Position numbers and translations under genes: made by a program. The notes under the pieces were generated by a model. The model saw only the letters and a program-made list of their open reading frames with translations, did not search any database and was not told the origin of the DNA. 64,000 nucleotides of DNA from Desulfovibrio sp. (lineage in GTDB: Bacteria > Desulfobacterota > Desulfovibrionia > Desulfovibrionales > Desulfovibrionaceae). The stretch spans positions 1 through 64,000 of the forward strand of contig JALHJW010000013.1 of the NCBI GenBank assembly GCA_022839785.1, given 5' to 3'. This document shows, piece after piece, positions 37,910-45,814 of this stretch (position 1 is its first letter; each line of letters begins with the position of its first letter).

Positions 37910-38596
37910 CTAGCGGTATTCCCTGCCGATCCAGACCACCTTGCCGATGATCCGGGCCTGGGCGATCTCCTCGCCCTGCAGCACGATGGGCGCGTAGTCG
38001 GTGTTGTCGCTGACCAGCACGAGCGCGCCGGGCCGCTTCTCCACCCGCTTGACCATGACCGTGTCCTCCAGTCCCACGGCGTAGATGCCGCCCGCCATGA
38101 CGCCCTTCTGCGACTGGTCGATGAGGGCCGTGTCGCCCTCCTTGATCTCCGGCTCCATGGAGTTGCCGAAGATGTCCATGAGCACCATCTGCGCGGCGTT
38201 GCCCTTGCGGGCCAGCCATTCGCGCCGAAACGCGTAGTAGTCCTCGATCTCTCCCCCGGTTTCGAAGGAGCCGCCGCCCGCGCAGAGGCGGGCGCGCACC
38301 TTGGGCACCGCGGCGAAGTCGTCGCCGCGCACCGCGCCGCGCGGGTCGCCCCGGCCGGTCTCCAGCCACTCGGGATCGAGCCCGTAGACCCGCGCCACCC
38401 GGTCCGCCCAGGAGCGCGGGGCAACGCCGCGGCGCTTGGCCTGGGTCACGGCCGAGCGGTTCACCCCGAGCAGCGCGGCCAGCTCCTGCTGCGAGACGAT
38501 GCCCGCGGCCTCGCGCACCCGCGCGAAAAAGGCGTCGAATCCCGTGCCGTCCCGGCCGGTTCCCGTGTGCCGCAAGGCTGGCGTGTGCATGGGCAT
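37910..38596 (-). CDS. S24 family (CI/LexA-like) transcriptional repressor
   Basis: 228 residues. N-terminal HTH with QQELAALLGVNRSAVTQAKRR (about 36-56), and a C-terminal S24 peptidase-like domain with Ser146 (FGNSMEPEIKEGD) and Lys183 (MVKRVEK), the usual catalytic dyad for self-cleavage. No clear Ala-Gly cleavage site was noticed in the linker. The ATG at 38596 has GGAG 9 nt upstream. Likely phage-derived or a stress regulator. A palindrome about 36 bp upstream is its likely operator. Confidence 0.82.
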   Translation of the reverse strand: MPMHTPALRHTGTGRDGTGFDAFFARVREAAGIVSQQELAALLGVNRSAVTQAKRRGVAPRSWADRVARVYGLDPEWLETGRGDPRGAVRGDDFAAVPKVRARLCAGGGSFETGGEIEDYYAFRREWLARKGNAAQMVLMDIFGNSMEPEIKEGDTALIDQSQKGVMAGGIYAVGLEDTVMVKRVEKRPGALVLVSDNTDYAPIVLQGEEIAQARIIGKVVWIGREYR

Positions 38597-38631
38597 CGTT
38601 TTCGTCTCCACGGCCCCTGTGTATGCCCGTC

Positions 38632-38647
38632 GTTCACATATGTCAAC
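38632..38647. promoter_or_regulatory. Candidate operator palindrome for the S24 repressor
   Basis: GTTCACATATGTCAAC: 8-bp half-sites that match at 7 of 8 positions, AT-rich in GC-rich surroundings, between the repressor (start 38596) and the divergent membrane protein (start 38705). The position suits autoregulation and control of both genes. Confidence 0.5.
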
Positions 38648-38704
38648 ACGGCGCGGCGGAAAAAATCATTTCCCCTGCCCCGGGTTGTCCGTACCTTCCC
38701 GGAC

Positions 38705-39109
38705 ATGGACATGGCGACGGACGAAACCGTGGCGGGCGACCGCCTGCAGGCGCGCCGCATCGAGCGGCTGAACGCGCTGCTCATGGTTTCCTCCTTCCTG
38801 CTCACCATGCACAAGAGCGAATATTCCGCCATCTTCCGCAACATCACCTGCGCGGCCGCGCTCCTGGCGGTCTACGTCGCCTCCGGCTTCAGCTTCGAGC
38901 TGACCGGCCGCATCGCCCTGGCCATGGCCCTGTGCATGGCCTGCTGGCTCGTCTTCCGGGTGGTGCGCAAGCGCCGCGAGATCGAGCAGGCGCGCGGCGA
39001 AGTCACCCGCCGCGCGCGCGAGATGCGCGACCTGGGCGTGCCCCTGCCGCACATCGCGGGCGTGGAGTTCCCCCCGGACCGGACCGGCCCGGACGACGAC
39101 CGTCCCTGA
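38705..39109 (+). CDS. Small two-TM membrane protein
   Basis: 134 residues. Two adjacent hydrophobic segments (about 43-60, ITCAAALLAVYVASGFSF, and 65-82, GRIALAMALCMACWLVF) are followed by a basic, coiled tail. Not recognised. Divergent from the S24 repressor and sharing its upstream region. Start at 38705 or 38711; both lack a strong RBS. Confidence 0.6.
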   Translation: MDMATDETVAGDRLQARRIERLNALLMVSSFLLTMHKSEYSAIFRNITCAAALLAVYVASGFSFELTGRIALAMALCMACWLVFRVVRKRREIEQARGEVTRRAREMRDLGVPLPHIAGVEFPPDRTGPDDDRP

Positions 39110-39187
39110 TCCGCCGCCCGCTCCCCGACCGCCGCCGCGCTTGCCGCATCCCGTCCCTTTCCGCTATACCGGCGGCGGAGGGCGCAC

Positions 39188-39616
39188 ATGAACAGGCACA
39201 CCGACGACTTTCCCGCACCCGACGCCTGGCACCGCTTCCACGTCTCCTACGGCGAGACGGACTGCGCCGGGGTGGTCTACTACGGCGAATACCTGCACTG
39301 GTTCGAGCGCGCCCGCAGCCGCCTGATCCGCGACCGGGGCATGAGCTATTCCGAGGTCGAAGGGCGCGGCGTGCTGCTGCCCGTGCGCCGGGCCGAGGTC
39401 CGCTACATCCGCCCCGCGCGCTACGACGAGGAGGTCTTCGTGCGCTGCGCCGTGTCCGCCTGGGGCCGCGCCTCCGTGACCTTCGGCTACCAGGTCTGGG
39501 GGCCGCCCGACCGCTCCGTGCTCCTCGCCGTGGGCGAGACCGAGCACGCGGCCATCGGCCCGGACTGGAAGCCCCTGCGCATCCCGGACTGGCTGAAGGC
39601 GCTCTTCACGGTCTGA
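39188..39616 (+). CDS. YbgC/4-hydroxybenzoyl-CoA thioesterase family protein
   Basis: 142 residues, hotdog fold. FHVSYGETDCAGVVYYGEYLHWFERAR matches the family's active region, with Asp (ETD) as catalytic residue (shown here in parts: YGETDCAGVVYYGEYL). Hydrolyses acyl-CoA esters. Followed 61 bp later by the amidohydrolase, probably in one transcript. Confidence 0.85.
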   Translation: MNRHTDDFPAPDAWHRFHVSYGETDCAGVVYYGEYLHWFERARSRLIRDRGMSYSEVEGRGVLLPVRRAEVRYIRPARYDEEVFVRCAVSAWGRASVTFGYQVWGPPDRSVLLAVGETEHAAIGPDWKPLRIPDWLKALFTV

Positions 39617-39677
39617 TCCCGCCACCCATACGGCCGCGTCCCCCGGCGGAACGAGCGGCATGCGAAGGCACATTCCC

Positions 39678-40469
39678 ATGCGCATAGACATCCATTGCCA
39701 CGCCTTTCACCCCAAGATAGCCGACAAGGTCACGGCCCAGCTCGACGACCACTACGGCATCCGCCCCGTGGGCTCCGGCACCTGCGAGGACCTGCTGGCC
39801 CGCGCCCGCCGCGCCGGGCTCGACAGGGTCGTGGTCCTGGGCGCGGCCACGGACCCGGCCCAGGTCATCCCGGCCAACAACTGGGCCATGGGCCTGCAGG
39901 AGGCCCACCCCGAGGTCATCGCCTTCGGCACGCTGCACCCGGGCTTCGTGGAGGTCGAGAAGGAGCTGGAGCGCCTCACGCGCCACGGCGTGCGGGGGCT
40001 CAAATTCCACGCGGACTTCCAGGGCTTCTTCCTGGACGACCCGTCCTTTTTGCGCCTGCTGGAGGCCGCGAACGGGCGCTTCGCGGTCATGTTCCACGTG
40101 GGCGACCGCCTGCCGCCGGAACGCAACCCCTCCTGCCCCTTCAAGATGGCCGCCCTGCTCGACCGCTTCCCCGAAACGCCGATGATCGCGGCGCACATGG
40201 GCGGCTACCTGCACTGGCAATGGGCGCTGGAGGAACTGGCGGGCCGCGACGTGTACTTCGACACCTCCTCCACCCTAGACTTCATCCCGGACGGCCTCCT
40301 GCGCGAACTCTTCCGCCGCCACCCGCGCGAGCGCATCCTCTTCGGCTCGGACTACCCCCTTTTCGACCCGGGCGACGAGGCCGCGAAGCTGCAGAAACGG
40401 CTCGGGCTGCGCGACGCGGAGCTGGAGGAGCTGATGGAGAACGGCGCGCGGCTGCTGGGGCTGATCTGA
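39678..40469 (+). CDS. Amidohydrolase-2 family metal-dependent hydrolase
   Basis: 263 residues. TIM-barrel with an N-terminal metal site DIHCHAF, then VVVLGAATDPAQV, GLKFHADFQGF, FHVGD, IAAHMGG and a late GSDYPLFDP. Substrate unknown; family includes decarboxylases and hydrolases. ATG at 39678 was chosen for GAAGG 9 nt upstream; the ATG at 39660 is the alternative. Confidence 0.82.
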   Translation: MRIDIHCHAFHPKIADKVTAQLDDHYGIRPVGSGTCEDLLARARRAGLDRVVVLGAATDPAQVIPANNWAMGLQEAHPEVIAFGTLHPGFVEVEKELERLTRHGVRGLKFHADFQGFFLDDPSFLRLLEAANGRFAVMFHVGDRLPPERNPSCPFKMAALLDRFPETPMIAAHMGGYLHWQWALEELAGRDVYFDTSSTLDFIPDGLLRELFRRHPRERILFGSDYPLFDPGDEAAKLQKRLGLRDAELEELMENGARLLGLI

Positions 40470-40503
40470 GGCAGCCCGGGTTCTGCCCGCACTCCCCGAA
40501 GCG

Positions 40504-40531
40504 TTGACCGCGCACGCGGCCTTCCTATAGA
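40504..40531 (+). promoter_or_regulatory. Sigma-70 promoter of the DsrE-like selenoprotein gene
   Basis: TTGACC (40504-40509), 16-bp spacer and TATAGA (40526-40531). The -10 box lies inside the palindrome at 40527-40541, so a bound regulator would block it. Confidence 0.65.
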
Positions 40532-40541
40532 CATGGTCTAT
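40527..40541. promoter_or_regulatory. Palindrome overlapping the -10 box
   Basis: ATAGAC-ATG-GTCTAT, perfect 6-bp arms. A further copy of ATAGACCATG occurs at 40558-40567 across the start codon. The two sites are 31 bp apart, about three helical turns, which suits a cooperative repressor. The regulator is unknown. Confidence 0.45.
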
Positions 40542-40564
40542 CGATTCGCAAGGAGCCATAGACC

Positions 40565-40885
40565 ATGCAAATGCTCATCATCCTTTCCAGTCCCGACCCC
40601 GAGATCCGCTGGAACGCCTTCCGTCTGGGGAACCTGATGCTCGAGGAGGGCGACGACGTGACCATGTTCCTGAACGGCCCGGCCGTGGCCTACGCCAAGG
40701 ACGAGAGCCCGGCCCTGCCCATCGCGGAGCAGGCCAAGCTCTTCGCGCTCTCCGAGGGCGCGCTCTACGGCTGAGGCAAGTGCATGGTCCTCCACGGCGT
40801 GGAGGAAGACGCGAACATGAAGACCGGCAACCAGAAGATGCTGTACGAAGCCATCACGGCCGCGGACAGGGTGCTGAACTTCTAA
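40565..40885 (+). CDS. DsrE-family protein, probable selenoprotein (in-frame UGA = Sec70)
   Basis: 106 residues when the TGA at 40772-40774 is read as selenocysteine; conventional reading stops after 69. N-terminal MLIILSSPDPEIRWNAFRLG and VTMFLNGPAVAYAKDE fit DsrE/YchN-like sulfur-relay proteins. Around the TGA the protein reads LYG-Sec-GKCM, giving a Sec-x-x-Cys motif in the place of the CGxCM motif of relatives. The remaining 36 residues (VLHGVEEDANMKTGN, MLYEAITAADRVLNF) complete the family fold and end at TAA. AAGGAG lies 9 nt before the ATG. A hairpin starts 14 nt after the TGA, as in bacterial SECIS elements. A probable role is thiol/selenol redox or sulfur transfer. Confidence 0.85.
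40788..40806 (+). promoter_or_regulatory. Candidate bacterial SECIS hairpin
   Basis: Stem of 8 bp (40788-40795 with 40799-40806) and loop GGC, with the loop 21 nt after the UGA. Bacterial SECIS elements need a small apical loop with a G about 16-37 nt from the UGA. The hairpin is inside the coding region, as SelB-dependent decoding requires. Confidence 0.6.
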
Positions 40886-40892
40886 TGTGACG

Positions 40893-41057
40893 TCCGCAAA
40901 ATACGCAAAACCGTATTTTGCGGAAGACCGCTAAGCCGAAAAACGTAGTTTTCGGCTTGCTCACGCCGCCTCTGGCGGCGGAGCCGGGCGAATGCCCGGC
41001 TCCTGTGTCGCGTATGCTCGTCGAAAATCATAGCGCGCATCTTCATGGGCGCGACAC
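40893..41057. repeat. Row of perfect inverted repeats between convergent genes
   Basis: Four consecutive hairpins with perfect arms: 40893-40905/40912-40924 (13 bp), 40933-40942/40949-40958 (10 bp), 40964-40970/40974-40980 (7 bp) and 40981-40989/40994-41002 (9 bp). A longer pair follows at 41005-41012/41050-41057 (8 bp arms, 37-nt loop). The first two have A-run/T-run arms and can terminate both the selenoprotein and trmO transcripts. The whole looks like a repetitive extragenic element rather than a simple terminator. Confidence 0.75.
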
Positions 41058-41081
41058 TGGACGAAGCGACGCGCGGCCGGG

Positions 41082-41612
41082 CTACTCCCCGTCCGTCCCC
41101 TGCCCGGGCGCCACGAAGCGCCCATCCGCCCGGACCGTGGCGGCGTCGCGGCCGCTCTCGCCGATCCAGCCCGAGCGCACCTCGCCCGTCGGCGCGTCGA
41201 AGACCGGCACGTAAGGCTTGAGGTCGATGACCGGCGTGCCGTCCAGAAGGTCGATGTCCACCACGTGGACCACGCCCGCGGCCACGTCCACGCGGCCGAT
41301 GCGCAGCAGCGAGAGCCCCACGGGGTTGGGCCGCCTGGGCGCGCGCGTGGCGAAGAGGCCGCGCGGCGCGCCCTGGCCCTCGCGCCCCTCCAGGAAGGGC
41401 GTCACGGACAGGTCGAAACCGCTGCTCCGGTGGAAATGGTAGAGCGCGAAGAGGTGCGAGAAGCCCGCGAGGTCGGCCAGTCCGGCCGCGTACCCGGGCA
41501 GGAGGTCGATGCGCCCCTCCGCGCCGCGCGCGCCCGAGGGCTGGATGGGCGAGCCCTTGGCCTCCGTAAAGGGGGAGCGGACAAAACCAATGGGGCGGTA
41601 CAGAAATTCCAT
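41082..41612 (-). CDS. trmO: tRNA (N6-threonylcarbamoyladenosine37-N6)-methyltransferase TrmO
   Basis: 176 residues, TsaA/TrmO (UPF0066) beta-barrel. PIGFVRSPF, GFSHLFALYHFHRS, FATRAPRRPNPVGLSLLRI and IDLKPYVPVFD are the family blocks. Methylates t6A37 in tRNA-Thr using SAM. Shorter than E. coli TrmO, lacking its C-terminal domain, as in many bacteria. Start at 41612 behind GGAG. Confidence 0.85.
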   Translation of the reverse strand: MEFLYRPIGFVRSPFTEAKGSPIQPSGARGAEGRIDLLPGYAAGLADLAGFSHLFALYHFHRSSGFDLSVTPFLEGREGQGAPRGLFATRAPRRPNPVGLSLLRIGRVDVAAGVVHVVDIDLLDGTPVIDLKPYVPVFDAPTGEVRSGWIGESGRDAATVRADGRFVAPGQGTDGE

Positions 41613-41703
41613 GCATGCTCCGTGAACGCAGGACACGCGGCCGTGCGCAGGCGCGGCCGCGTGCGGTCCGCGCCGGGCGCGGACGCCGTCCCGTTTTCGC
41701 CCG

Positions 41704-42894
41704 CTACGTCAGCAGGCGCATGACGTCGATCTTTCGGCCGCGGGGGTCCAGGGTCTCCACGATCTCCAGCCTGTCGGCGAGGTCCGTGGCCTGGGCCGTG
41801 GCCAGGTCCACGACCTCGGCGCGGCGGGGGCGGAACTTGGCGTCGAAGACGATCTTCACCGAGGGGCGCAGGGGCTGGTCCGAGTTGGCCTCGCAGACCA
41901 CGGCGTAGTGGCCGTTGTTCAGGCGCACGAAGCTGCCCACCGGAAAGATGCCCAGGGACTTGATGAAGTGTTCGAGGTAGCGCGCGCCGAAGTCCTTGTT
42001 GCGCATGGAGTACATGACGCGGAAGGCCTCGGCCGCGGGCTTGGCCTTGGCGTAGGGGCGGTCCGAGGTGATGGCGTCGTAGACGTCCGCGATGGCGATC
42101 ACGCGCGCGAAGAGGTGCAGCTCGCCGTCCGCCAGGCCGCGCGGGTAGCCCTTGCCGTCGAAGCGCTCGTGGTGTTCGAGCACGGCGTGCAGTACGGGCC
42201 GGGGCACGTCGGGCTGGCCCTGGAGCAGGCGATAGCCCTCCACGGCGTGGCTGTGGGCCACCTTGCGCTCCCAGGGCAGGAGCCTGCCGGGCTTGTTCAG
42301 CAGCGCCTCGGGCAGGCGGGCCTTGCCGATGTCGTGATAGAGCCCGGCCATGCCGAGGTCGCGCACGGCCCGGTCGTCCAGCCCCAGGTGCTTGGCGAAG
42401 ATGACCGCCAGCAGGGAGACGTTGACCGCGTGGGTGTAGTGGTACTCGTCGCGGGCGCGCAGCTTGGAGAGGCAGATCGCGGCGGATTCGTTGCGCTCCA
42501 CGCTCGCGACGATGTCGTCCACCACGGGCGCGGAGGCCGAATATTCCACCCGGCCCGCGTTGCGCGCCATCTCCATGACCTCGCGCGCATGGCGCACGGC
42601 CTCGGCGTAGACCTTGGAGGCGACGGGAATCTCGTCGGAGAAGGCGACCTTGCGCTCCAGCCCGACGAAATCCACGGGCTCGTCCGGCCAGACCTCGGCC
42701 GGGGCCTCGCCCCCGGCGCCCCTGGCGGGGTCGATGAAGACCTCCACCGCGCCGCTCTTGCGGAAGAACTCGATCTGCTCGACAGAGGTCACTTCCTGCC
42801 GGGGAAAGGCCAAAGGCTCGCGGAACGTCCCTTCGCCGTACTTCTCGACGAACATGCCGATCTCGAGATCGTCGATGTGGATCTTCCTGAGCAT
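41704..42894 (-). CDS. DUF3391 plus HD-GYP domain protein
   Basis: 396 residues. N-terminal DUF3391-type region (about 1-130; HIDDLEIGMFV), then HD-GYP domain: His187-Asp188 in LYHDIGKARLP, HHERFDGKGYPRGL and ADVYDAITSDRPY. A likely c-di-GMP phosphodiesterase. The C-terminal 60 residues are a small beta domain (VGSFVRLNNGHYAVV). Third HD-GYP protein in this window. Monocistronic. Confidence 0.88.
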   Translation of the reverse strand: MLRKIHIDDLEIGMFVEKYGEGTFREPLAFPRQEVTSVEQIEFFRKSGAVEVFIDPARGAGGEAPAEVWPDEPVDFVGLERKVAFSDEIPVASKVYAEAVRHAREVMEMARNAGRVEYSASAPVVDDIVASVERNESAAICLSKLRARDEYHYTHAVNVSLLAVIFAKHLGLDDRAVRDLGMAGLYHDIGKARLPEALLNKPGRLLPWERKVAHSHAVEGYRLLQGQPDVPRPVLHAVLEHHERFDGKGYPRGLADGELHLFARVIAIADVYDAITSDRPYAKAKPAAEAFRVMYSMRNKDFGARYLEHFIKSLGIFPVGSFVRLNNGHYAVVCEANSDQPLRPSVKIVFDAKFRPRRAEVVDLATAQATDLADRLEIVETLDPRGRKIDVMRLLT

Positions 42895-43103
42895 GGCCAG
42901 AGTCTCCCTGAAAAAAAGAGGATACCCCCGCAGACTGACGTGTATATCGGCGGAAGACAGCAGTGGCAATAGGGCTGCGACAATAAAAAATATTATCTCT
43001 TATTCCAAATAGTTAGGACGCTCCAGCAGGGCGGGGAGACGGCGCTGCCGCCCGCGCGGCGGGCGTCCGGGCCGGACGGTCGCCCGGCCCGGGGCGGAAA
43101 GGC

Positions 43104-43634
43104 CTATTCCGGCACGTCGTAGGCCCAGCGGCCGGGCGGGGTCTTGCCCTCGAAAAAGGCCTGCACCCTGTCCCGTTCCGGGGCCCGGATGCGCAGGTCC
43201 GAGAGGCTGTGCGAGGCGGCGCGGGCGGCCTCGGTCTCGCCGTGGATGGCCAGGGCGCGCTCGATGAAGTCGGCGAGCACGAAGGCGGCCCGGACCGTCA
43301 CGCCCTGCGGCTGGGAGGGCCAGGACACGCTCAGGGCCAGGACGTGGGGCCGCGCGGCCCCGCCCTCCCCCGCGTCCTGTGCGCCGCCGGGGACGCGGCC
43401 GGTGATCATGTTGCCGGTGCGGGTCAGGGTGTCAAGCGCCGTGGCGGGCAGCATGCCGCTCCACTTGGCCAGGCTGGTGCTGAAGAGCGGCTCCACGACC
43501 AGCCAGTAGTTCTGGTCCAGCTTCATGGCCACGGACATTCCCGGCTCGTTCAGGATGCTCGGGGCCTTGGCGTACTGGGCCGCCAGACCCTTCTGCAGCC
43601 GCTGCAGGGCGTCGGCGTAGTCGGTCAGGGGCAT
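43104..43634 (-). CDS. Hypothetical protein
   Basis: 176 residues, no signal or TM, mixed alpha/beta (LQRLQKGLAAQYAKAPSIL, YWLVVEPLFSTSLAKWSGML). Not recognised. AGGAGG lies 7 nt before the ATG at 43634, so expression is well supported. Stands alone between the HD-GYP and opgG genes. Confidence 0.6.
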   Translation of the reverse strand: MPLTDYADALQRLQKGLAAQYAKAPSILNEPGMSVAMKLDQNYWLVVEPLFSTSLAKWSGMLPATALDTLTRTGNMITGRVPGGAQDAGEGGAARPHVLALSVSWPSQPQGVTVRAAFVLADFIERALAIHGETEAARAASHSLSDLRIRAPERDRVQAFFEGKTPPGRWAYDVPE

Positions 43635-43876
43635 GGGCGGGCCTCCTTTGCAGGCTTTTCTAGCCGATACCACGCCATCTGCGCAAGCCGGGCGCGCGGA
43701 GCCTGTAAAAAGCGCCCCCCCGCCCTCCTTCCGGAAGACGGGGCGCGTCGTCTGCGTTTCCGGCGGCCCCGCGTCCCTGGGCGGCCGCTGTCGGCCGCCG
43801 TCTGTCCGCGTGGGCCGCGTGGGTCCGCGTGGGTCCGCGGCTGCGTCCTCTCAGTTCCTTTTTTCTTCCCGCCCCG

Positions 43877-45490
43877 CTACCACTGGTCCTGATCCGGCAG
43901 CCAGGTGTGGGTCCAGGTCTCGGTGAGCGTGTCCGCGCCGCGCCTGAGGGAGGCGCGCATCTCCACGGGCGGCTTGCCCTCGGGCGGGATGATCTCCCAG
44001 AACATGCGCCAGCCGTTCATGGACGGGTTGGGGACCAGGCGCAGCTTGGTCACCGTGCCGCCCGAGACGTCCAGCACCGGCTCCACCGGGGCCAGGGGCG
44101 GCAGGTCGCCCAGGATGCCGCCCGCGAAGTCCACGATGAACAGCCGCGTGCCGGGCACCGCGTCCTTGCAGGGGTCCGAGCCGCAGATGCCGCCGCGCAT
44201 CTGCAGGGTGTTGACCACGTATCCCGCGGGCGGGGTGCCGGGCAGCACGCCGTGGAAGTAGGTCACGCGGTAGTCGAAGGCCAGCGAGTTGCCGCGGCGC
44301 AGGGGCTTTTGCGGCGTCCAGAAAGCCACGATGTTGTCGTAGCGCTCGGCGTCCGTGGAAATCTGCACCAGCTCCACGTGGCCCTTGCCCCATTTGCCCC
44401 TGGGCTCCACCCAGGCCCCGGGCCTGAGGTGGTAGACGGCCTCTATGTCCATGTAGCTCTTCACGTCGATGTCGCGCTGCACCAGGCCGAAGCCGCGCGG
44501 ATTCTCGTCGGAGAAGGTATTGACCAGGATGCCGCGCGCGTTCTGCAGGGGGCGGTAGAGCCACTCCCCCGCGCCGTTGTGGAGCATCAGGCCGTCGGAG
44601 TCATGCACCTCGGGCCGGAAGTCGTCCACGTAGCGGGGGTCGCGCGGGAAGCGGCCGGTGTTCTCGCCGTACCAGTACATGCTGGAGAACGGGGCCACGC
44701 CGAGCTTGCGCACGTCCCTGCGGGCGAAAATCCGGCTCTGCACGTCCACGGTGGGGACCTCGCCCGGGGTGAGGACGAAGCGGTACGCGCCGGTCACGCT
44801 GGGGCTGTCCATGAGGGCGTAGATGGTGATGCTCGCGGCGTCCACGCCCGGCTTCTCCACCCAGAACTCCTTGAAGACCGGGAACTCCTCGGGGCCGTCG
44901 AGCACGGTGTCGATGGCCAGGCCGCGCTGCGACAGGCCGTACTCCTTGTCGCCCTGCTTGATGCGGCAGTAGCTGGCGCCGAGGAAGACCATGACCTCCT
45001 TGTACTCCGCGCCCGGCTCGGCCGCGTGGAAGAGCACCAGACCGGCGTAGCCCATGTCCTTGGGCAGCTTCAGGTTCTTGGGCGGCTGGCTCTTGCGGAA
45101 GTTGAAGAAGTCGGGCGAGTAGTCCAGCTCGCGCGCCTTGCCCTTCTCCACCACGTTGATCCTGACCTTCTTGGGGAAGAAGAAGCCGCGGTGGGCGAAG
45201 GTCAGCACGATGGGGCTGCCCTCCTTGCGCCAGAGCATGTTCTCGTAGTTGGGTTTGATCTCGCGGTAGCCCACGTAGTCGATGTCGCGGAAGAACTCCG
45301 GCAGGGGCGAGTCGTCCTCGCGGTAGGGCGCGTCGAGCAGGGCCCTGGCCTTGGCCGCGACCGTGTCCAGGCTGAAGGCGGCGCGCGCCTCGGCCGCGGG
45401 CAGGGCGGCCAGGGCGAGGGCCAGGAGCAGGGCCGCGCCGAGTGCGCGGCGGAAGGCGAAAATACGGGGAAGACGACCGTTCACGGCCAT
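43877..45490 (-). CDS. opgG: Glucan biosynthesis protein G (periplasmic glucans)
   Basis: 537 residues with a signal peptide (ALGAALLLALALAALPAAEARA). Family blocks: YREDDSPLPEFFRDIDYVGY, WRKEGSPIVLTFAHRGFFF, GLAIDTVLDGPEEFPVFKEFW, MYWYGENT and QRDIDVKSYMD (each in part). OpgG makes branches on osmoregulated periplasmic beta-glucans. The synthase opgH, usually adjacent, is not visible on either side. AAGGAG lies before the ATG at 45490. Confidence 0.93.
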   Translation of the reverse strand: MAVNGRLPRIFAFRRALGAALLLALALAALPAAEARAAFSLDTVAAKARALLDAPYREDDSPLPEFFRDIDYVGYREIKPNYENMLWRKEGSPIVLTFAHRGFFFPKKVRINVVEKGKARELDYSPDFFNFRKSQPPKNLKLPKDMGYAGLVLFHAAEPGAEYKEVMVFLGASYCRIKQGDKEYGLSQRGLAIDTVLDGPEEFPVFKEFWVEKPGVDAASITIYALMDSPSVTGAYRFVLTPGEVPTVDVQSRIFARRDVRKLGVAPFSSMYWYGENTGRFPRDPRYVDDFRPEVHDSDGLMLHNGAGEWLYRPLQNARGILVNTFSDENPRGFGLVQRDIDVKSYMDIEAVYHLRPGAWVEPRGKWGKGHVELVQISTDAERYDNIVAFWTPQKPLRRGNSLAFDYRVTYFHGVLPGTPPAGYVVNTLQMRGGICGSDPCKDAVPGTRLFIVDFAGGILGDLPPLAPVEPVLDVSGGTVTKLRLVPNPSMNGWRMFWEIIPPEGKPPVEMRASLRRGADTLTETWTHTWLPDQDQW

Positions 45491-45814
45491 ACGTTCTCCT
45501 TGCTGGTTTGCGGGGCCCGCCCGGCGGAGGGGCGGGACGTCCCGAAGTGCGCGGCGTCCTATCCTGTTCGGCAGGGCCTGGCAAGGCCCCGGCGCGCAAG
45601 GCGCGGCGCGGCCCGCGGGCGGCCCGGCGCGGACCCTCGGCCCCGGCCCGTTCAGGCCCGGACCGGGACGGAGCCCGGACTTGCCATTTCCCCCCTTTAA
45701 CCTTACTTTCCCCTTCTTCCGCAAGGGGGAAACCGCCCGCTCGGCCCGCATCCCCGCAACCGGCCCGCCGAAGACCCGTCACGACACTGCGCAACCACCC
45801 GGAAGTAGCCAGAA
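45491..45814. other. 324-bp divergent intergenic region
   Basis: Separates opgG (minus) and the FAD/Fe-S oxidoreductase (plus). It contains an AT-richer stretch at 45681-45735 with a 7-bp hairpin (45707-45713 with 45726-45732), the likely promoter area. No gene, riboswitch or clear -35/-10 pair recognised. Confidence 0.5.
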
